From Muscardinus avellanarius (lineage: Eukaryota > Chordata > Mammalia > Rodentia > Gliridae): a stretch of 64,000 nt of DNA. The DNA lies in NCBI GenBank assembly GCA_963383645.1, contig OY726560.1, positions 25,264,800 through 25,328,799 on the forward strand, given 5' to 3'. Positions within the stretch are counted from its first letter, which is position 1, and each line of letters opens with the position of its first letter. The notes under the pieces were generated by a model. The model saw only the letters and a list, made by a program, of their open reading frames with translations, did not search any database and was not told the DNA's origin. Positions 10,686 through 23,262 of the stretch are shown piece after piece. The translations under genes were made by a program, and so were the position numbers.

Positions 10686-11687
10686 GCAGTAGTTGCAGAA
10701 ACCCCAAAAGAATTGTTTTTGTATGACCAGTCTCATGTCTTTGAAATTAGTCTTTCTCTTCCCTCCTACTTGAGCAATTATGTGAATTGCATGTCCCCCA
10801 GAGGTAATATGAGGGGTGAATCACTTCTGCCTCTCCTTCTCCCCCACAGAGATGATGAAACATTTGCTGTCAATACTATTAAGCCCAAAAACTTTGGGGA
10901 GCTTCCAGTCTGACAGTATTTGTAGTATCACTTTCCCTTATTTGAATTTTGATTGAAAAGATAAAGCCAGTAGATCAGCAAGAGTTTCTAATAAGAAAAG
11001 GAATTAGCATCCTTTAGTGTCTTATAATAAATAACCCTGGAGAATATGTGCTGTCACTCATTTGTCAATACTCTCACTGATTGAGCCTCTGAGCAAGAAA
11101 GGGTTGGGTTACACACAGCACCCATGTGGCCCTTACAGTCTAGTAGGGGAGAATGATGTGGGTACAATCACACTTAAAATAACATTGCTGTGAGTTATTT
11201 TACTTAAATTATATTTAAAATAACATTACAGTGAGTGGAAGTTTAAGAAAAAATTGCACATCATATAGCAAGGAGAATCACAAGCAACTTGAGGGAAGAA
11301 CTACAAGGAAGAGAGAGAAGAAAAGACTTGAAGAGATTAAAAATGGGTAAAGTTTCAACATGGCCTTCCCTCATTGATTCCTAACCAGACTTCCCAAATG
11401 TGAAGAACAACTATAAGAATGTGACATCTGAATGTGACATTTTGATGGAGTTTCTTCTTTTTATGGTAGAGTAGTTTTAATTGGTGCAAATTAGTGAAGA
11501 AAAAAATAGAATACCAATTTGCAACATACTCTAAGATGATGCGTTTGTTGTAATGCAAATAAATCTCCAAGCTTAACCTAAGCTTTCCTTAGAAACTCGG
11601 GGTGATGCCTTGGTTCATTTCAGAGAAGCATTTGGTGTGTGATGGAAGTACAATTCTGACAGAGTCCTGATGTACCTTGAGGGAAGA
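10686..11687. other. Unique intergenic DNA with a short internal duplication
   Basis: No gene. Around 11170-11240 the word 'aaaataacatt' followed by a gtgag is present twice, about 55 bp apart, possibly in a worn ancient repeat. Confidence 0.45.
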
Positions 11688-12030
11688 TGCTTTAGTCTGC
11701 TTTTGCTCTGAAACAAGTTACCTGAAATTAGAAAATTCATAATAAATAAATTTATTGGCTCATTGATTCTGAAGCCAAGAAGTCCAAAAATGAGGTGCTG
11801 GTGTCTGGTGAGGACCTTGTTGCTGTGCTATTTCAAGGAAGAAGGTTTAAGTGCAAGAAAGAACAAGAGGAAAGCAAACTCACTTTTTTTCCCCCCAAAT
11901 GACCAGTACCACCCATAAGAGTAGAGCAGTCATGTTCTACTCACCTCTAAAGGGTCCCATTTCCTGATACTGTTCCAGTGGCAATTACATTTCATCATGG
12001 GTTCTGGAGAAGACAATATTTGAACCATAG
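11688..12030 (-). mobile_element. MST/MLT1-like MaLR LTR, reverse
   Basis: Reading the minus strand gives the order expected of an MST-type LTR: 'ctatggttcaaatattgtct', then 'aggaaatgggacccttta' with a gaggtgagtagaacatg, then 'cagaatcaatgagcc' and 'aataaatttatt'. On the plus strand it opens as 'tttagtctgcttttgctctg'. A T/C homopolymer near 11885-11897 interrupts it. No internal region is attached. Confidence 0.65.
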
Positions 12031-12246
12031 TGGAGGGGAGCTGACATTTAGTGATAAAGCCATCATAGAAATGTTTCTGAAGGTTATGTTCTATGTATTT
12101 AAAGCAAATCCAAAATATATTCCGTAAATTACAGTGGTACATATTCATTAGCAGTGTGTTTATGTGTAAAGTCAGAATTTTTAAAATTTCTTACATATCC
12201 ATATCCTATAAAGTTTTATAAGTTGTTCTCTTACTAATAGTAACTA

Positions 12247-12290
<44 letters not shown>

Positions 12291-13239
12291 ATGTTGAATT
12301 AATTTTTGTCTGATAAGAAAGAGTTTGAATGGCAAGTGTTTATGAACCTGGCAGAGGGTATTTAAATTCTAGTTGCCATGCTACTAGTTCTATGTACCTG
12401 GACAAGATTAGCAATCTCTTTGGTTGTTTATCTGTAATAATATCTAACTATGTGGTTATTTATTATAATTATTATATGATAGAGTCATAAAAACTTAGCT
12501 TACTTGTTCTCAATGATTTACAGATCACAGGAGAAGGCATTTCTTCATGATACTAATGTGATAATAATCATTATGAATTTAGCATTCATTAATTTATCTA
12601 AACTACTTTAACAAGTCATTGACTAAACTGTCCTGGGACTAATGATTTCCACAAAATCACTATCAAATGTGTATTTCCTCTGCCTAGCAATATTTTAAGA
12701 TTTGTTGTAATGAAATTTGTCATAATACATTTGTGATGTGCAGAGATGGGCATGAAATTGGAGAAGTTGGCTGAAAAAGAGGTGTGGCCCTTAATTAAGA
12801 TATTTGCTCCACTCTCAAAAGTTCTCAGGGCATTAGAAAGAAGTCCTGATTTACCAGGTCCTCTGCCTCTTTCCTCAAGAGATAACAGGAGTCTAAAGAA
12901 AGACTATTCAAGACTTTTAAAGGTCTTCTTACAAATGGCTAAGTCATAAGCATCATAGCTGATTTCACCCTACATACCTAATTTCCCATGAGATTTTCAG
13001 TTCACCTCAAGTGAGTCCTATCTTCATGATTGAATTTACCTCATTGTGTTTATATAGACTGATAATATCTTTCACTCAAATCCAGGAAGTCACATCACTA
13101 TCAGTGTTTCCTGTCCAAGAGAGTGGATCCCACCCTCATCTTGTATTCTGTTCTATCAGAATTTCTTTGTTACTGGATTTCCCTAAATCAGTGATGCTTA
13201 GAAGGTTTGACATTTTTAGTCAGGGAATTGAAATAAGGT
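12031..13239. other. Unique DNA with a (GT)n tract and a MIR-like stretch
   Basis: A pure (GT)20 array lies at 12249-12288. A diverged plus-strand MIR is likely at about 12355-12490 ('gtacctggacaagattagca', then 'gtttatctgtaataatatct'). The rest is AT-rich and unassigned. Confidence 0.55.
12249..12288. repeat. (GT)n microsatellite
   Basis: Forty bases of uninterrupted GT, with no SINE body next to it, unlike the GT tract at 26301. Confidence 0.97.
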
Positions 13240-13432
13240 AAAGAAAGGGGTCCTGGATTTAGAATCAGAAATAGTTTTTCAGAATTTGGCTGTGGGAAAA
13301 TTATTTTACTTCTCCAAGTCTTATTTCTTTCCATTTTAAATTGGAGATAGTATGTGCCTCCTAAAACTTATTAGAGGATCAAATATATTAAAGTTTGTGC
13401 AAGTACACAATAGACAATCTTGGGCATTGAAT
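13240..13432 (+). repeat. MIR SINE fossil
   Basis: 'gtcctggatttagaatcaga', 'ttttacttctccaagtctta', 'ttaaattggagatagtatgt' and 'tattagaggatcaaatatat' follow the MIR core in order (cttaacctctctgagcct, aaaatggggataatag, ggattaaatgagat). Confidence 0.7.
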
Positions 13433-15062
13433 CTCAGTCTTCAGTGACCTCCACTGTACAGTCAGACTTTCCCAGATGGACTATTTTGCTCTGTGTTCTG
13501 GCATCTCTTGATAATTTGTTATTTTTTTTCTTATAAAATAACCCTTATTAAATAGTGTTAAGCCATAAGTAAAAGAAAATTAAAGTCAACCCATAAGTGG
13601 TTTGCTTAAATTTTTTTCTTGTCTTCTTATAACTCAAATTGTTTTTATCCCCTTCTTGATGTCTTTTAATAGCATATTTTCAAGGCATAAGTGTTTCACA
13701 CAGAAACTATTCAACTAATTTTATCATAACATTTCCTAATAAATAATGAGCTGGTAGAATTTCCTTTAGTTTGTAGTAGGAAACACTGAGATGTCAAGAT
13801 TCACAACAGTAGATTATGCATATGTGATAAATTCTTAGTGGGACTATTTAGCTAGAATTTGTACATTCATGAAACAGTCTTAATCTTCAAAATAGCTGCT
13901 TTATAAAATTCTGTCTTTATTTTAAGTTATATTGCTTTTAGATACTCCCTTTTTCCCTTTAAAATTTTAAAAAGCAGAACAAGCAAATTTTAATACTTTT
14001 TATTCAAGTCAGTTTTATTTAGAAAAATGAATTAAATAAGAAAGTAGCGTTACTCTGTCAAACCATTTACTATCATCAACAATACTTGTTATGAATGATT
14101 TTGAGCATTCCAAAAGATTGAATTTGGTTTCAAAAAACAAATTTTTGCCAATATTAACAGAATCCAGAAGAAGATGTAAGGGATAATACTAAAACAGACA
14201 TTCCAAAACTATTTTGAGCAATGTCATCATTAGTGGAATGAATGCCTAGTTTCCAAGTTGGACTGAAGTGGACAGCACTCATGGGATTGTATGAATCATG
14301 GTATTCTTGTTATTTAAGAAAATCAATCACTCTATAATCATAGCTCACATAATGATTGCTTTCCAACTTGAATAAAAAAATTTAATCAATCATGTAACTG
14401 ATTAAATTAAAGAATCAAGATCTAAGGGGTCTAAAGGAATCTATCAAATCCTCTAAAGAGAGTGGTCAAAAATAGAAATGGAATCTGGTATTGGGGATGG
14501 TCTCCAACATTTTCTCTATAATATTCCACCAAAGCATACCTTACTCTCATCTCTTTTTCTTCTAGGGGCTCAGTAAGGCATTTTAGTTATGATATCCTTT
14601 TGCGGCTTAAAGCATTTGAAAATGAGTTAAGATTTACCATAATCTCTTTACAGAATTCCGAATGTCATTGAATGCCTGCATGGTAGTCTTTACAGAGACC
14701 ATTTTAAATGGGTTATTTATCCTTGTGAGGCAAATGAAAATCATTTCACACCCTAAAATAAATACAATTTTTAAATTCATCAAATTTCTTAGTTTTTATT
14801 AACATTTTAGTAGTTTAGGAATCATCTTCTAGCAGATTTTAAATGCAACTATTAAGTGCTATTGGCAGGTTGGTAATAAAGTGGTAACTGACCACTAAGT
14901 GCCAATAGTAATAGTGGCTTTACTTTGGACATACAGTAGATCTTTTTAGATGAGATTCACTCTCTGGTATGGACATGATATTGGCATATCTCTTGGCTTT
15001 TCATATGGTTTTTATATTTTCTTTTTTTCTTGCATTCTTTCTCTCTTCTTTTTTACTCTTTA
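13433..15062. other. AT-rich unique intergenic DNA
   Basis: No repeat or gene recognised. The stretch is AT-rich with many near-palindromic AATTTT words. It ends at the long polypyrimidine tract. Confidence 0.5.
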
Positions 15063-15243
15063 TCCTTCCCTCCCTCCTCCCTTTCTTCCTTCCTTCTCTT
15101 CCTTCTCCTCCTCTTCCTCCTCCTCCTCCTCCTCCTCCTCCTCCTCCTCCTCCTCCTCCTCCTCCTCCTCCTCCTCCTCTTCTTCTTCTTCTTCTTCTTC
15201 TTCTTCTTCTTCTTCTTCTTCTTCTTCTTCTTCTTCCTCCTCC

Positions 15244-15304
<61 letters not shown>

Positions 15305-15316
15305 CCTCCCTCCCCC
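15063..15316. repeat. 254-nt polypyrimidine tract: TCC, TTC and CT arrays in series
   Basis: Not one purine occurs on the plus strand over 254 bases. In order it holds a mixed CCTT/CCCT leader, (TCC)n at about 15117-15178, (TTC)n at about 15179-15236, a short mixed link, (CT)n at about 15247-15300 and a CCCT end. Long open frames of poly-Ser, poly-Pro, poly-Leu or poly-Arg across it are artefacts of the repeat. Confidence 0.97.
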
Positions 15317-17841
15317 ACTATTATCTTACATCTAGAGCCACCAAATACTGACCCCATCCACCCCTGGTCTTTTCTCAGTTCACTTATAAAAAACACCTAA
15401 CTTAAGAAGTTGGTTGCTGAACATAATAGCCGGAGTACATTGGTATCTACAAAAAGAGAAAGCCAGTATCTGTTTGCTCAGTGTTGGCCTTATTGTCCCA
15501 GAAATAGAAAGGTGCTTGGTTATCATCAGAATCTATCTTACACAAGCAGCTATGGATTAGTGTTCTTCTCCCTGCTCTTCAAACCTCAGTCACTTCCTGG
15601 GTGAGCATTTACTCTAAGGGGAAAGGTGTGGGGTGCAATAAAGCAAATGCATTCAGATCCAGATGGCTGTGTTTTAGTCAGTGTTGTAGCTCAGTAGAAT
15701 GATTTGGAGGAAGAAAGATCTGCATGAAAATACTAGCCATCTACTTTGCAGAGTTAGCGTGATAATGAAACACTGTAAAGCAGAAAAAAATAGGACTGCT
15801 GATAATATTATCTGTTAGTGAAACACAGCCTGCAAAAGACTCAGGAGGATAAAATTATAATATTAATATATGTGAAATATCTAAATACATGGTGGCAGTA
15901 TTTGGGTATAAATCAGGCATTTTAATGTTACATTAACAAAAAACTAAGATCCCTAGTAGTTGTTTCAGTTGGTAGGAACACTTAATTTTTCTTTTCTCGG
16001 CACTATTTTTTCTTTTTTAAGTATCTATTTTCCTATTTGTGTGATTTGTACAGAAAGTACTTTTAGAGGAAGGAGGAAGGCATAGTGGAGGTTATGAAGG
16101 GTCAATGCCAAAATCATTTCTAACTTTAATAATTTCACAATATTTTGTAGTCTTCTTTTTGCCTAAACCAACAGATTACTTAACAAAGTTGTTTATGAGA
16201 ACTCAGTTGATAGTCACTCTCTTGCTAATTTGAAGGCTTTAAAAGTTTTCTTTTTCTAACGTTATGAATCACTGTATATTCATCTATGGAAGGCAAACAA
16301 ATCTGAATGGGCAATGTCATATTATGGGGTTGATTTAATGCAAATAGAAATCTGTGTGCAAATAAATTATATCCAAACCCATACCCAACATCAATCCAAT
16401 TTTATAAAATTAATATTTTACCATTATATGACCAATTTCTATTATCTTGTGGTTTGTCTGAGTTTTTGAAGGTACAGCCCAGAGTGGAAAGAGAAAAACA
16501 TCTCATCATCCTAAATTGATTGTTTCTTTCCCCTGCTCTGTGATGCTTCAATTTTAAGGCTCACTTTATAAGTTCTATTTGGACAACACGTTAACCCTCA
16601 GGCCACAGAATATTGGCAAACAGTTGATTTCGTTTTTCCCATTGGCATCGCTACCATTCACAGCAACACTCCCTCCCTTCCTTTTGTTTAAATTGGCTGC
16701 AGTATTTCTTGCTTAAGGGATTTACCAGAATGTGGCTATACCTGGGATGGAACTAAAATCAGGATAAAGAACTGGGAATGGGGAGGCTATAAACTGACCA
16801 CTGGGTGTGTAACATCATTCTTTTAAGTCTTCAGAAAAAACACATGCATGCCATGAGCCCTGAATTTCGGAGGTGGAAAAACGAACAGAACATATGGTAA
16901 AGTTAAAAATTAATATTAATAAATGGAAAAGCTATTTCCCCAATAGACATTTAATTTCAAGATTGTCCTCTATTGGAATGATTTATTTGACTCTCTAATC
17001 TACTTGAAATGGGCAACAGGCTGAAAATTGTAAAGCACACTCAAAGCAAAAGCAAGAAAGCAAAGGCTATCTTTATCTAAGTGTGTACATTCAAATTCTT
17101 GTGCACAAGACAGTTACCACTCTCTCAGAGAGGACTTCATTTCCCTCTGTTTTGAGTCTCAGATTAAATAACATGTACAAAAAATGCTTAGAAATGTAAG
17201 GCATCATTACTATTTTTTATGACTTTACTTCTACATTTATTAAGTTGAAAGGACCTTGAGAAAGAAAGTGAAAAGTCCTGAGCCATGGAAAAACAGGAGC
17301 AATTTTGCATGTATTTAAGAGTTTTCTGAAAGACTGCATCAAATGCAGCATTTTAAAATTTAACAATGCACTCTAAAACTAGACCAATTTAGACTTTTTT
17401 CTGCATTAAGATGGCATTTTGTAATGGTATGACGTTGAAAGAAGTGATGGGATCAATGATCTAATACTTGTTAAGGTATTTAATTTCAGCTTTCACCGAA
17501 TCCATCAAATATTACCCTGCCTTCCCTACTTTCCATCTGCCTCCTTTTACACCATTATAAACAAAGATTTCAAACAAGGTAGACAATTGTTCTTTCATAG
17601 CACTTTTTTTTTCTTGTTGTCTTAGGGTTTTCAATTTGATAGTCTGTTTGGCTAGCAACTGAAATTGATTGATTGGTATGACAATAAAAGTGCAAAAGGA
17701 AGCAGGCACTGGTCATTGTTCATTAAAGGTAGTTGTGGAAATGTAACACTAATAATGGTAATAAATATTGGCCATGAGCTTACTCTATCGTTAATTAATT
17801 TATTCAACAAATGTGTTTACTTGCACTTAACATGCTAGGCC
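15317..17841. other. Unique intergenic DNA
   Basis: No repeat or gene recognised in 2.5 kb. The stretch around 16260-16480 has an octamer word and repeat-free, balanced composition, and is described among the findings as a possible conserved element. Confidence 0.45.
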
Positions 17842-18206
17842 AGCAACACTCAAAATATGGTTCAGAGTCCCCAGGAGTCCCCAAGATTCTTATAGAAAAC
17901 GGGTGAAGTAAAACTTTTCTCATAATAATACTAGGAATGATGCTGTTTCTTCACTGTCATTCTCCCACAAGTATGTAATGGAGTTTTCCGAAGTCTACAT
18001 GAGACTGAATAGAATCATCTTTCTGAGGGTTAGTGGTATGTACTTGTGGATTCTTGTGTTTAAATTTTTTTTCAGTTTTAATTTGGAATACAGTAAACAA
18101 GCATTGACAGATATAACCCACATAAACAAAATGCCTTTAAGGTCCCCAATGATTTTAAACATGTAAAGGGATTCTGAAATCAAACACTTTGAGAACCTCT
18201 GTTCGA
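17842..18206 (+). mobile_element. Non-autonomous hAT-Charlie-type DNA transposon fossil
   Basis: The left end ('caaaatatggttcagagtcc', 'ccccaagattctta', 'tcataataatacta') and the right end ('tcagttttaatttggaatac', 'agatataacccacataaaca', 'tttgagaacctctg') match the two ends of a Charlie-type hAT element with its transposase gene removed. The terminal words are near inverted repeats, as expected of a cut-and-paste element. The exact subfamily is not known to me. Confidence 0.7.
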
Positions 18207-20797
18207 GGCAACATAGTGCCTAAAATTAATACCACAAGGGTAGGATGTAGGTGATACCTAGGCTACTTCTTTCTGTTTTCCAGTGTGGTAGCTGAGGCAG
18301 GAAGAAATACTCCTAAGTATCATTTCTAGCCATTTCTTCAGTTCATTCCTCAGCATTTGGGTTTGACTGCTGTGTTCATAGAGCTAAATTCTATTTGCAC
18401 TCACCGCTTTAGGACTAGTGGGTCTGTATAAACTTGTGAAGGGCTTTTATTTCTCAGGAACTATATGTAGAAAGAAATACCAGATTTTCCTTTATGAGAA
18501 TATGCTACTTGTTAGCAATGACAATGGCTAGTGCAGGTTATGGATAATGCCCTTTAGTATGTACGCTCATGAAAAATCAACAGAAGAATCAAGGAAACAT
18601 ATACATTACAATTTAGTAATCTCTGTTTATGCCACGCGGGAACAAAATTTAAAACCTGGTGATTTCTGAATAAAGTAGATAAAAATATAGTCTTAAATAA
18701 CGGGGTTGCATGTTTTACATTTGAAAAGCATTTCTATGCATCTTATAAATACAACTTAAATCTTCTACTTAGGGCTCAGCTATAGCTTGTGTTCAATGAG
18801 TGTTTATTTATTAGGAGTCAGTTGTGTATGTGAGGCACTTTGAATATACACGACAGTAAAGTGTCGGTCCCTGTCCTCAAAAGGCTCACAATGTACAATC
18901 CAAAATGCACGGTAAGTAACCTAGAAACAGAGATGAGAGAATATTTAATTTTGTCCAACAGCACTTAGGAAAGTTTTATGAAAACTGTGTAAATTGGTGT
19001 AAACGATTAAAAAGGTATCCCAGGTGTAGGGAGCATCGCACACAAGAGCACACGCATGTTAAATCCTTATTAAAATCCTTGGTCAGGTTATGTGGATAAC
19101 GACATCAAATAGGTTAGAAATTTGTGATGGGATTAGACTGAGATATGTAGACCATTTCAAGTTGCTTGAATTTCATTTAATCATTCACAGGAATGGCATA
19201 CCCAAATGTCCTCATGGGCCAGACAAACAATGTGGTAGTAGAATATTCTGTAAGTCCCTCCCTTTGAATATTTTCTAATTTTGAAGTACGCATCTTCCTC
19301 AGTCTCTATCAATGCTGTGCTGGAGCTGGTATGAAAGCCATTTGATAGTCTCTCTTCTCAATCTCAAGTTTACTGATTTCCAGTTGGTACTTCAAATCTG
19401 GCATGTCGGAAGTATCTACACCGTGGACATTAGCAGCATGGTTCATCTGAGTTTGATTTTTTCCTTCCCTTTTGTTTGTTGTTGTTGTTTTGAAAGCCTG
19501 TTTATCAACACACCTCTGCTTTCCCACTTGGTGAACGTGCAGAGGACTACTTCCTTACCATTCTGAAACTGAACAAGCAGTAAGGAGACAGTGACAACCC
19601 CAAACTTGGGGAAGGAAAGAATGTGGACTGTGGCAAAGAACATGTGAATGTCCAACCTAAAAGGGGGTAGCTGCTGTACTGCTCCTGTCTAGGTAACAAA
19701 GGGGGCCCAATATTTCCAGAATTTTCCAGTTAATGTGGAAAAAAAACATAAATCCATATATATTGAAGTAAAACCTCCTAAGTCTTCGGTATTAGAAACT
19801 AACTCAATAACAAATGTCATAAATAGCAATAAGCTAAACTACAGTCTGCTTTTGCTGGGGGAAAAAGAAGTCATGGAAGGTTTGGAACCAGCAATAACAT
19901 TATGAGTTTTATTTCAGGAAAGCAAGTCTGGAGGATGCGAGGAAAACAGAAGGAAAAGAACAGAGATTAACAGCAGGCACCTCGGTCACAGAGAGGCTGG
20001 AGCCTGAGTGTACAACATGAGTGAGGACCACTGTGTGGGCAAGAGTATTCAACCCTTCCACAGACCAGTTACAATGCCTTTCAGCTATGGTCTGCACATT
20101 TCATCCTGGCAAGCTACTTCTATGGGCCTACTGGGGTTTAGTCAAGCGACCCAGCAAGCTTTCTTATCTATATGAAAAACTCAATGCACACACCCAAATG
20201 GAGAGAGTCACTAGATTTCTCTGTATAAAGGACAGCACCAATATTGGTCTCATTGCCCAGTTAACCTTCAGAAACAGCAGAATAGACACTCGCATGAAAG
20301 ATGATACCTAGATCAAGTTCATCAACGTATTTGTTTTCCAGACTTAAAGCCGGATATTGGCAGATGATTTTATCTGCCACATACCTGATGGCTGTCTTCC
20401 AACAGAAGGAACTATTTGAAACAAAACAAAAGTGTTTTTGAGTGCTGTGTGAAGTCAATGCAAATGGGGCTTTGGCAAGGATTTTCTCAGAAAGCGGCCC
20501 AAACTCCCCCTCATTTCTTCCTTCCTTACTGGTTTGGGTAAATAAAATATTTATGATTTGGTAATAAAATCTCCTAAATACTAAGCCCTTTCATATGTCC
20601 ACAAGGTGTGGGAAACTTCAGAAGGACTAAAAATACCAGTACTTACTCAAACCCCTTGAATGGGATTGGGCCACTCTTGAGTTTCCTCCTGATGTTCTTA
20701 GCCTCCAAGAACCAAAGACTTATGTAGTCTTTTGTTAAAATTTCCCTTTGAAAAAATAGGCTGTGTCCATGATAAAAAAAAAAAAATTCTATTTATC
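18207..20797. other. Unique DNA with one ancient repeat fragment
   Basis: A worn ancient repeat is likely at about 18790-18900 ('caatgagtgtttatttatta', then 'gtccctgtcctcaaaaggct'). Short open frames at 19309-19655 (minus) and 20021-20311 (plus) have no recognised domain. The minus frame contains a glutamate/lysine-rich stretch that could be a chance helix or a worn pseudogene, but I cannot name a parent. Confidence 0.45.
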
Positions 20798-20990
20798 TTT
20801 TTTTGTTTCTGGTGCTAGGGATTGAACCCAGGGACATTTTATCTCTGAGCTATACCCTAATCCTTTTTATTTTTTATTTTGAGACAGGGTCTTGCTAAGT
20901 TATTGAGACTGGCCTTGAACCTGTGATCCTCCTGTCTCAGCCCCTACCCCCAAGTACTGGGATTATAGGTGTGCACCTCCATACTCGGCT
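20798..20990 (-). mobile_element. B1-dID SINE, older subfamily, reverse
   Basis: 'ggtgctagggattgaaccca' is the reversed ID-like half, 'gagacagggtcttgctaagt' the junction, and 'gcacctccatactcggct' the reversed start of the B1 half. Many differences from other copies show it is old. Confidence 0.88.
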
Positions 20991-21295
20991 GATATTTTAC
21001 TTTCAAATTCACAGTTACCGGGTTCCATTGATTACCTATGTGGTCACATTGGTTTTTGAGATTGAGAGAAAACAGCAGCTGCATCTTCCACTATGGGATT
21101 TTGCAATCAAATCTCTGTCCTGACCCTAACTCTTAACTGAGCTCAAGGGGCATCATATTAACAGCAAAACCTCTACTGCTTCCCTGGACCCTATCCTGCT
21201 TAGGAGATGTTCTTTCAGACACAGGTCTCCAGACTTTTTTTCATTTTCTACTAGGGTCAATGGGGAAAATAAAGGAGCTACCACATGCAGTGATG

Positions 21296-21341
<46 letters not shown>

Positions 21342-22715
21342 ATTTGTGTGCATATATGTGTGTGTGTGAATTTTCCTGAAAAGAAAAGCACATATAAAAT
21401 GCTTAGTAGAGTGTTCAGAACATGGAAAATACTCTGTAGACATTGAATACTATTATTGTCTTTTTCTGGCATTTTTACCCTAGACAGTGATATTCAAAAG
21501 CAGGTTTTAGCTAATGTAGACATGAAAGTCAAAATCTGATTTAACCAGTGTGTTCAGCCAGTTATATTCCTACAGTATTAATCGACATTCCTTCTTGATA
21601 ATCCTCCAAAGTGTATGTTGTCTTATTCTTCCCATTGAGCCAAGAAAGAAATCCATTTGAAATTGTTAACATCATATGCTTATTTCACTAATCCAGGAAA
21701 TACTGGCCACCTTTTAAGGAAATTAATATCCCCAATTTTTTTGTCATCTGGAATCTAGTTGCAGGTTGTTTTTGCTCATTTATACCAATTCATATCTAGT
21801 GACATATCTGAATTGTTGGTCCAAGGACACCAGATGCCATTTGCTAAATAAATGATACCCCTGACTCCAGGAGAATCAATAACCTCATGTGTTTGAGCAC
21901 TTAGCTTCGGAAACACTTTGTTTACTCTGACCTTCCATAAGATCAGGTTGATGTATGGATGCTTCATCAAGGATTTAAAGCAAGTATAAATAACAGAGCC
22001 CTTACATATGTAATATCCATAAATGTATGGACTTGTTTTTCAACTTGCATATACTAGAATATCTAATAAAAGTCATTTAGAACTTACTTTAAGTTTTAAC
22101 ACTTTAACCTTAGTTCTTGAAATAGTTTTAGAAATATTACAAAATATATTATGTAACTCTGTGGTGACATAAGCAGATGTTTTATATATTTGTATAATTT
22201 TATTACATATTTGTGTAACTGTAAAATTAAATAGAATTATTGTGTGAAATTTTAGAAATATTTATGCTCTTTCTTTCTTTCCTTCTTTCTTTCTTTCTTC
22301 TTTATTTTTCTCCTGTCCTCTTTTTTTCCTTTCTCTCTTTTCATGGCTTTTTAAAAGATAAAAATTTGGGGTAGTAAAAAACTCATATTTTCAACACTGA
22401 ATTCATCAATAGTTATATAAAGTGAAACAAATATAGGAACATAAAAATCAGCAATGAACACTTAAATTTCTTCTACAACAATATTAAACAATCCCCAAAC
22501 TTTGAATTGCATATGATAATCAAGGTGGAAATTGGAAAAATGGAAACACACACACACACACAGAGCGGCAAAAACATAAATTTTATTTCTCATTAACTGA
22601 TGATTCTTTGCTGATGAATCAGAATATTTTTGTTAGTGTACTCTATAAATCTTTTAATTTAGAAAAAAATTTACTTGTTCTATTTGTCTTCTTGGATTTA
22701 AAATGATTACCGTTA
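20991..22715. other. Unique AT-rich intergenic DNA with microsatellites
   Basis: Contains a (GT)n array at 21297-21339 and a CTTT-rich stretch at about 22269-22345. No gene recognised. Confidence 0.5.
21297..21339. repeat. (GT)n microsatellite
   Basis: Uninterrupted TG repeat of 43 bases. Shorter GT runs continue to about 21368. The reverse-strand open frames through it are poly-His/Thr artefacts. Confidence 0.97.
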
Positions 22716-22891
22716 GTTAGGCATGGTGGCACATGCTTGTAATCCCAGTACTTGGGAGGCTGAGGCAGGAGGATCGCACAAGTTTGAAGCCAGACTCAGC
22801 AACTTAGTGAGGCCCTGTTTCCAAATTAAGTATAAAATAGGTCTGGAAGTATAACCCAGAGGTAGAAAGCCCTTGAGTTCTATCCCAGTAC

Positions 22892-22893
<2 letters not shown>
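22716..22893 (+). mobile_element. B1-dID SINE with a (CA)n tail
   Basis: 'taggcatggtggcacatgct' opens the B1 half and 'ggtctggaagtataaccc' with 'gttctatcccagtacc' forms the ID half. Instead of an A-tail the copy runs directly into a 56-bp (CA)n array. Confidence 0.9.

Positions 22894-22949
<56 letters not shown>
22894..22949. repeat. (CA)n microsatellite replacing a SINE tail
   Basis: Begins at the position where the SINE body's A-rich tail is expected, directly after 'cagtaccat', and ends at 'cagattgcc'. Confidence 0.97.
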
Positions 22950-22951
<2 letters not shown>

Positions 22952-23036
22952 TTGCCTTTATCAAATCTGGCTACAGTGAGTTTTGAAGTAACTTTTGAAG
23001 TTTTGAGTTTTCAAGAAAAAGAATATCTATAAATCT

Positions 23037-23124
23037 ATTTTCCTATTTATAACTATTTCCTATTTATAACTATTTAACTATTTATAACTATTTCCTATTT
23101 ATAACACTTCCTATTTATAACTAT
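23037..23124. repeat. AT-rich minisatellite, unit about 15-20 bp
   Basis: 'tcctatttataactatt' recurs four times with small length changes, and a related 'taactatttataactatt' unit lies between. Replication slippage on an AT-rich unit is the simplest origin. Confidence 0.9.
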
Positions 23125-23262
23125 GTAGAAAGAATACTGTTTGCACAAAATTTTTAAATCCTCCATTTTTAGGCCATAACGTTAATTTCTAATAAGAGCA
23201 ACAGATTAATTAACATTTCTATCAAAGTTGCTCTTTATATATCTTTTAAAGAAACACTTTAC

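Noticed and set aside
14950..15400. Open frames of 101-143 codons on both strands
   Set aside because: They run through the TCC, TTC and CT arrays and encode only poly-Ser, poly-Pro, poly-Leu, poly-Phe, poly-Arg or poly-Gly. This is a repeat artefact.
19309..19655. Minus-strand frame with a Glu/Lys-rich helical stretch, possible processed pseudogene
   Set aside because: I could not recognise a parent protein, and no A-tail or target-site duplication is visible. A translated search against rodent proteins would decide.
20021..20311. 96-codon frame in unique DNA
   Set aside because: There is no domain, no splice or promoter context, and an overlapping minus-strand frame of similar size.
23037..23124. 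Regularly spaced repeats that might suggest a CRISPR-like array
   Set aside because: Units are contiguous and AT-rich without unique spacers, and this is a mammalian genome. It is a minisatellite.
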